From a virus: a stretch of DNA of 64,000 nt. Position numbers and translations under genes: made by a program. Positions 63,851 to 64,000 of the stretch are shown here, piece by piece (positions within the stretch are counted from its first letter, which is position 1; every line of letters begins with the position of its first letter). The notes under the pieces were generated by a model. It made no database searches and was not told the DNA's origin. It saw only the letters and a program-made list of their open reading frames with translations. The stretch is taken from positions 1 through 64,000 of the IMG/VR virus record IMGVR_UViG_3300044716_000844. The stretch is one strand, 5' to 3'.

Positions 63851-64000
63851 GATTTACTGCATCAACGTTTGACCTTCTTCATGCTGGTCATATCTCAATG
63901 CTGCGTGAAGCAAAAGAGCACTGTACCTATCTTATCGCTGCTTTGCAGGTAGATCCGTCTATCGACCGCAAAGAGAAGAACAAACCGGTTCAAACACTCG
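63826..64000 (+). CDS. Cytidylyltransferase-like protein, 3'-truncated
   Basis: Runs off the right edge after 58 codons. FTASTFDLLHAGHISMLREAKEHC carries the HAGH (HxGH) nucleotidyl-transfer motif of the glycerol-3-phosphate or ADP-heptose cytidylyltransferase family. It overlaps the HAD gene by 25 bases, so the two may supply an activated sugar or alcohol. The substrate cannot be set from this fragment. Confidence 0.8.
   Translation, partial: MAAPEKIIGFTASTFDLLHAGHISMLREAKEHCTYLIAALQVDPSIDRKEKNKPVQTL

Noticed and set aside
1-64000. Long open frames on the minus strand inside fibre and head genes (for example 4023-4445, 29546-30427, 54389-54775)
   Set aside because: They mirror repeat-rich plus-strand genes and have no ribosome binding sites or recognisable domains; they are shadows.
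1-64000. tRNA or other structural RNA genes
   Set aside because: No intergenic gap is long enough except 56642-56736 and 59540-59671, and these hold a terminator and promoters; no cloverleaf was seen by eye.

Overview
The window is a contiguous stretch of a large T4-like myovirus genome. Every supported gene is on the plus strand, genes are packed end to end with frequent short stop/start overlaps, and 43.6-63.0 kb carries the T4 core in canonical order: gp13, gp14, gp15, gp16, gp17, gp18, gp19, gp20, a gp67-like protein, a second core-type protein, gp21, gp22, gp23, gp3, uvsY, uvsW, gp55, gp47, gp46. The DUF4815-type structural protein and the style of the fibre genes point to the marine T4-like group. 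No photosynthesis gene or other host marker is present, so the host cannot be named. Base composition by eye is about 40% G+C, with several clearly G+C-richer patches inside fibre genes.

Layout. 1-9.05 kb: a structural protein that probably continues off the left edge, a small coiled-coil protein and a 1,819-residue repeat-built fibre. 9.05-21.4 kb: a modification island of 14 chained genes, with six radical SAM enzymes (one with a B12-type N-terminal domain), one JmjC/cupin-like and three 2-oxoglutarate/Fe(II)-oxygenase-like proteins, three unrecognised proteins, a weakly GNAT-like protein, and one Thr/Ala/Gly-rich 216-residue protein ending in CHAS-CHAN-CHSS-RGRR. That protein looks like the substrate. 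21.4-43.5 kb: a long array of fibre, adhesin and small virion genes, including a gp38-like polyglycine adhesin followed by another 2OG oxygenase and a sulfotransferase-like gene. 43.6-57.2 kb: neck, terminase, tail, portal and head genes, with TATAAATA late promoters before many of them. 57.2-64 kb: recombination and replication genes (uvsY, uvsW, 47, 46) and the late sigma factor gp55, from two near-consensus sigma70 promoters, then a HAD hydrolase and a truncated cytidylyltransferase.

How it fits together. The host RNA polymerase would read the TTGACA-N17-TATNNT promoters early and make gp55, and gp55 would then direct transcription from the TATAAATA promoters to make the virion. The unusual part is the enzyme island embedded among fibre genes. 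The inference offered here is that the phage chemically modifies its own virion protein (RiPP-like crosslinking, hydroxylation or similar), with the CHxx-repeat protein as the leading target. A second, smaller enzyme pair (2OG oxygenase plus sulfotransferase) follows the adhesin. I cannot tell from sequence alone what chemistry is performed or whether homologues have been described.
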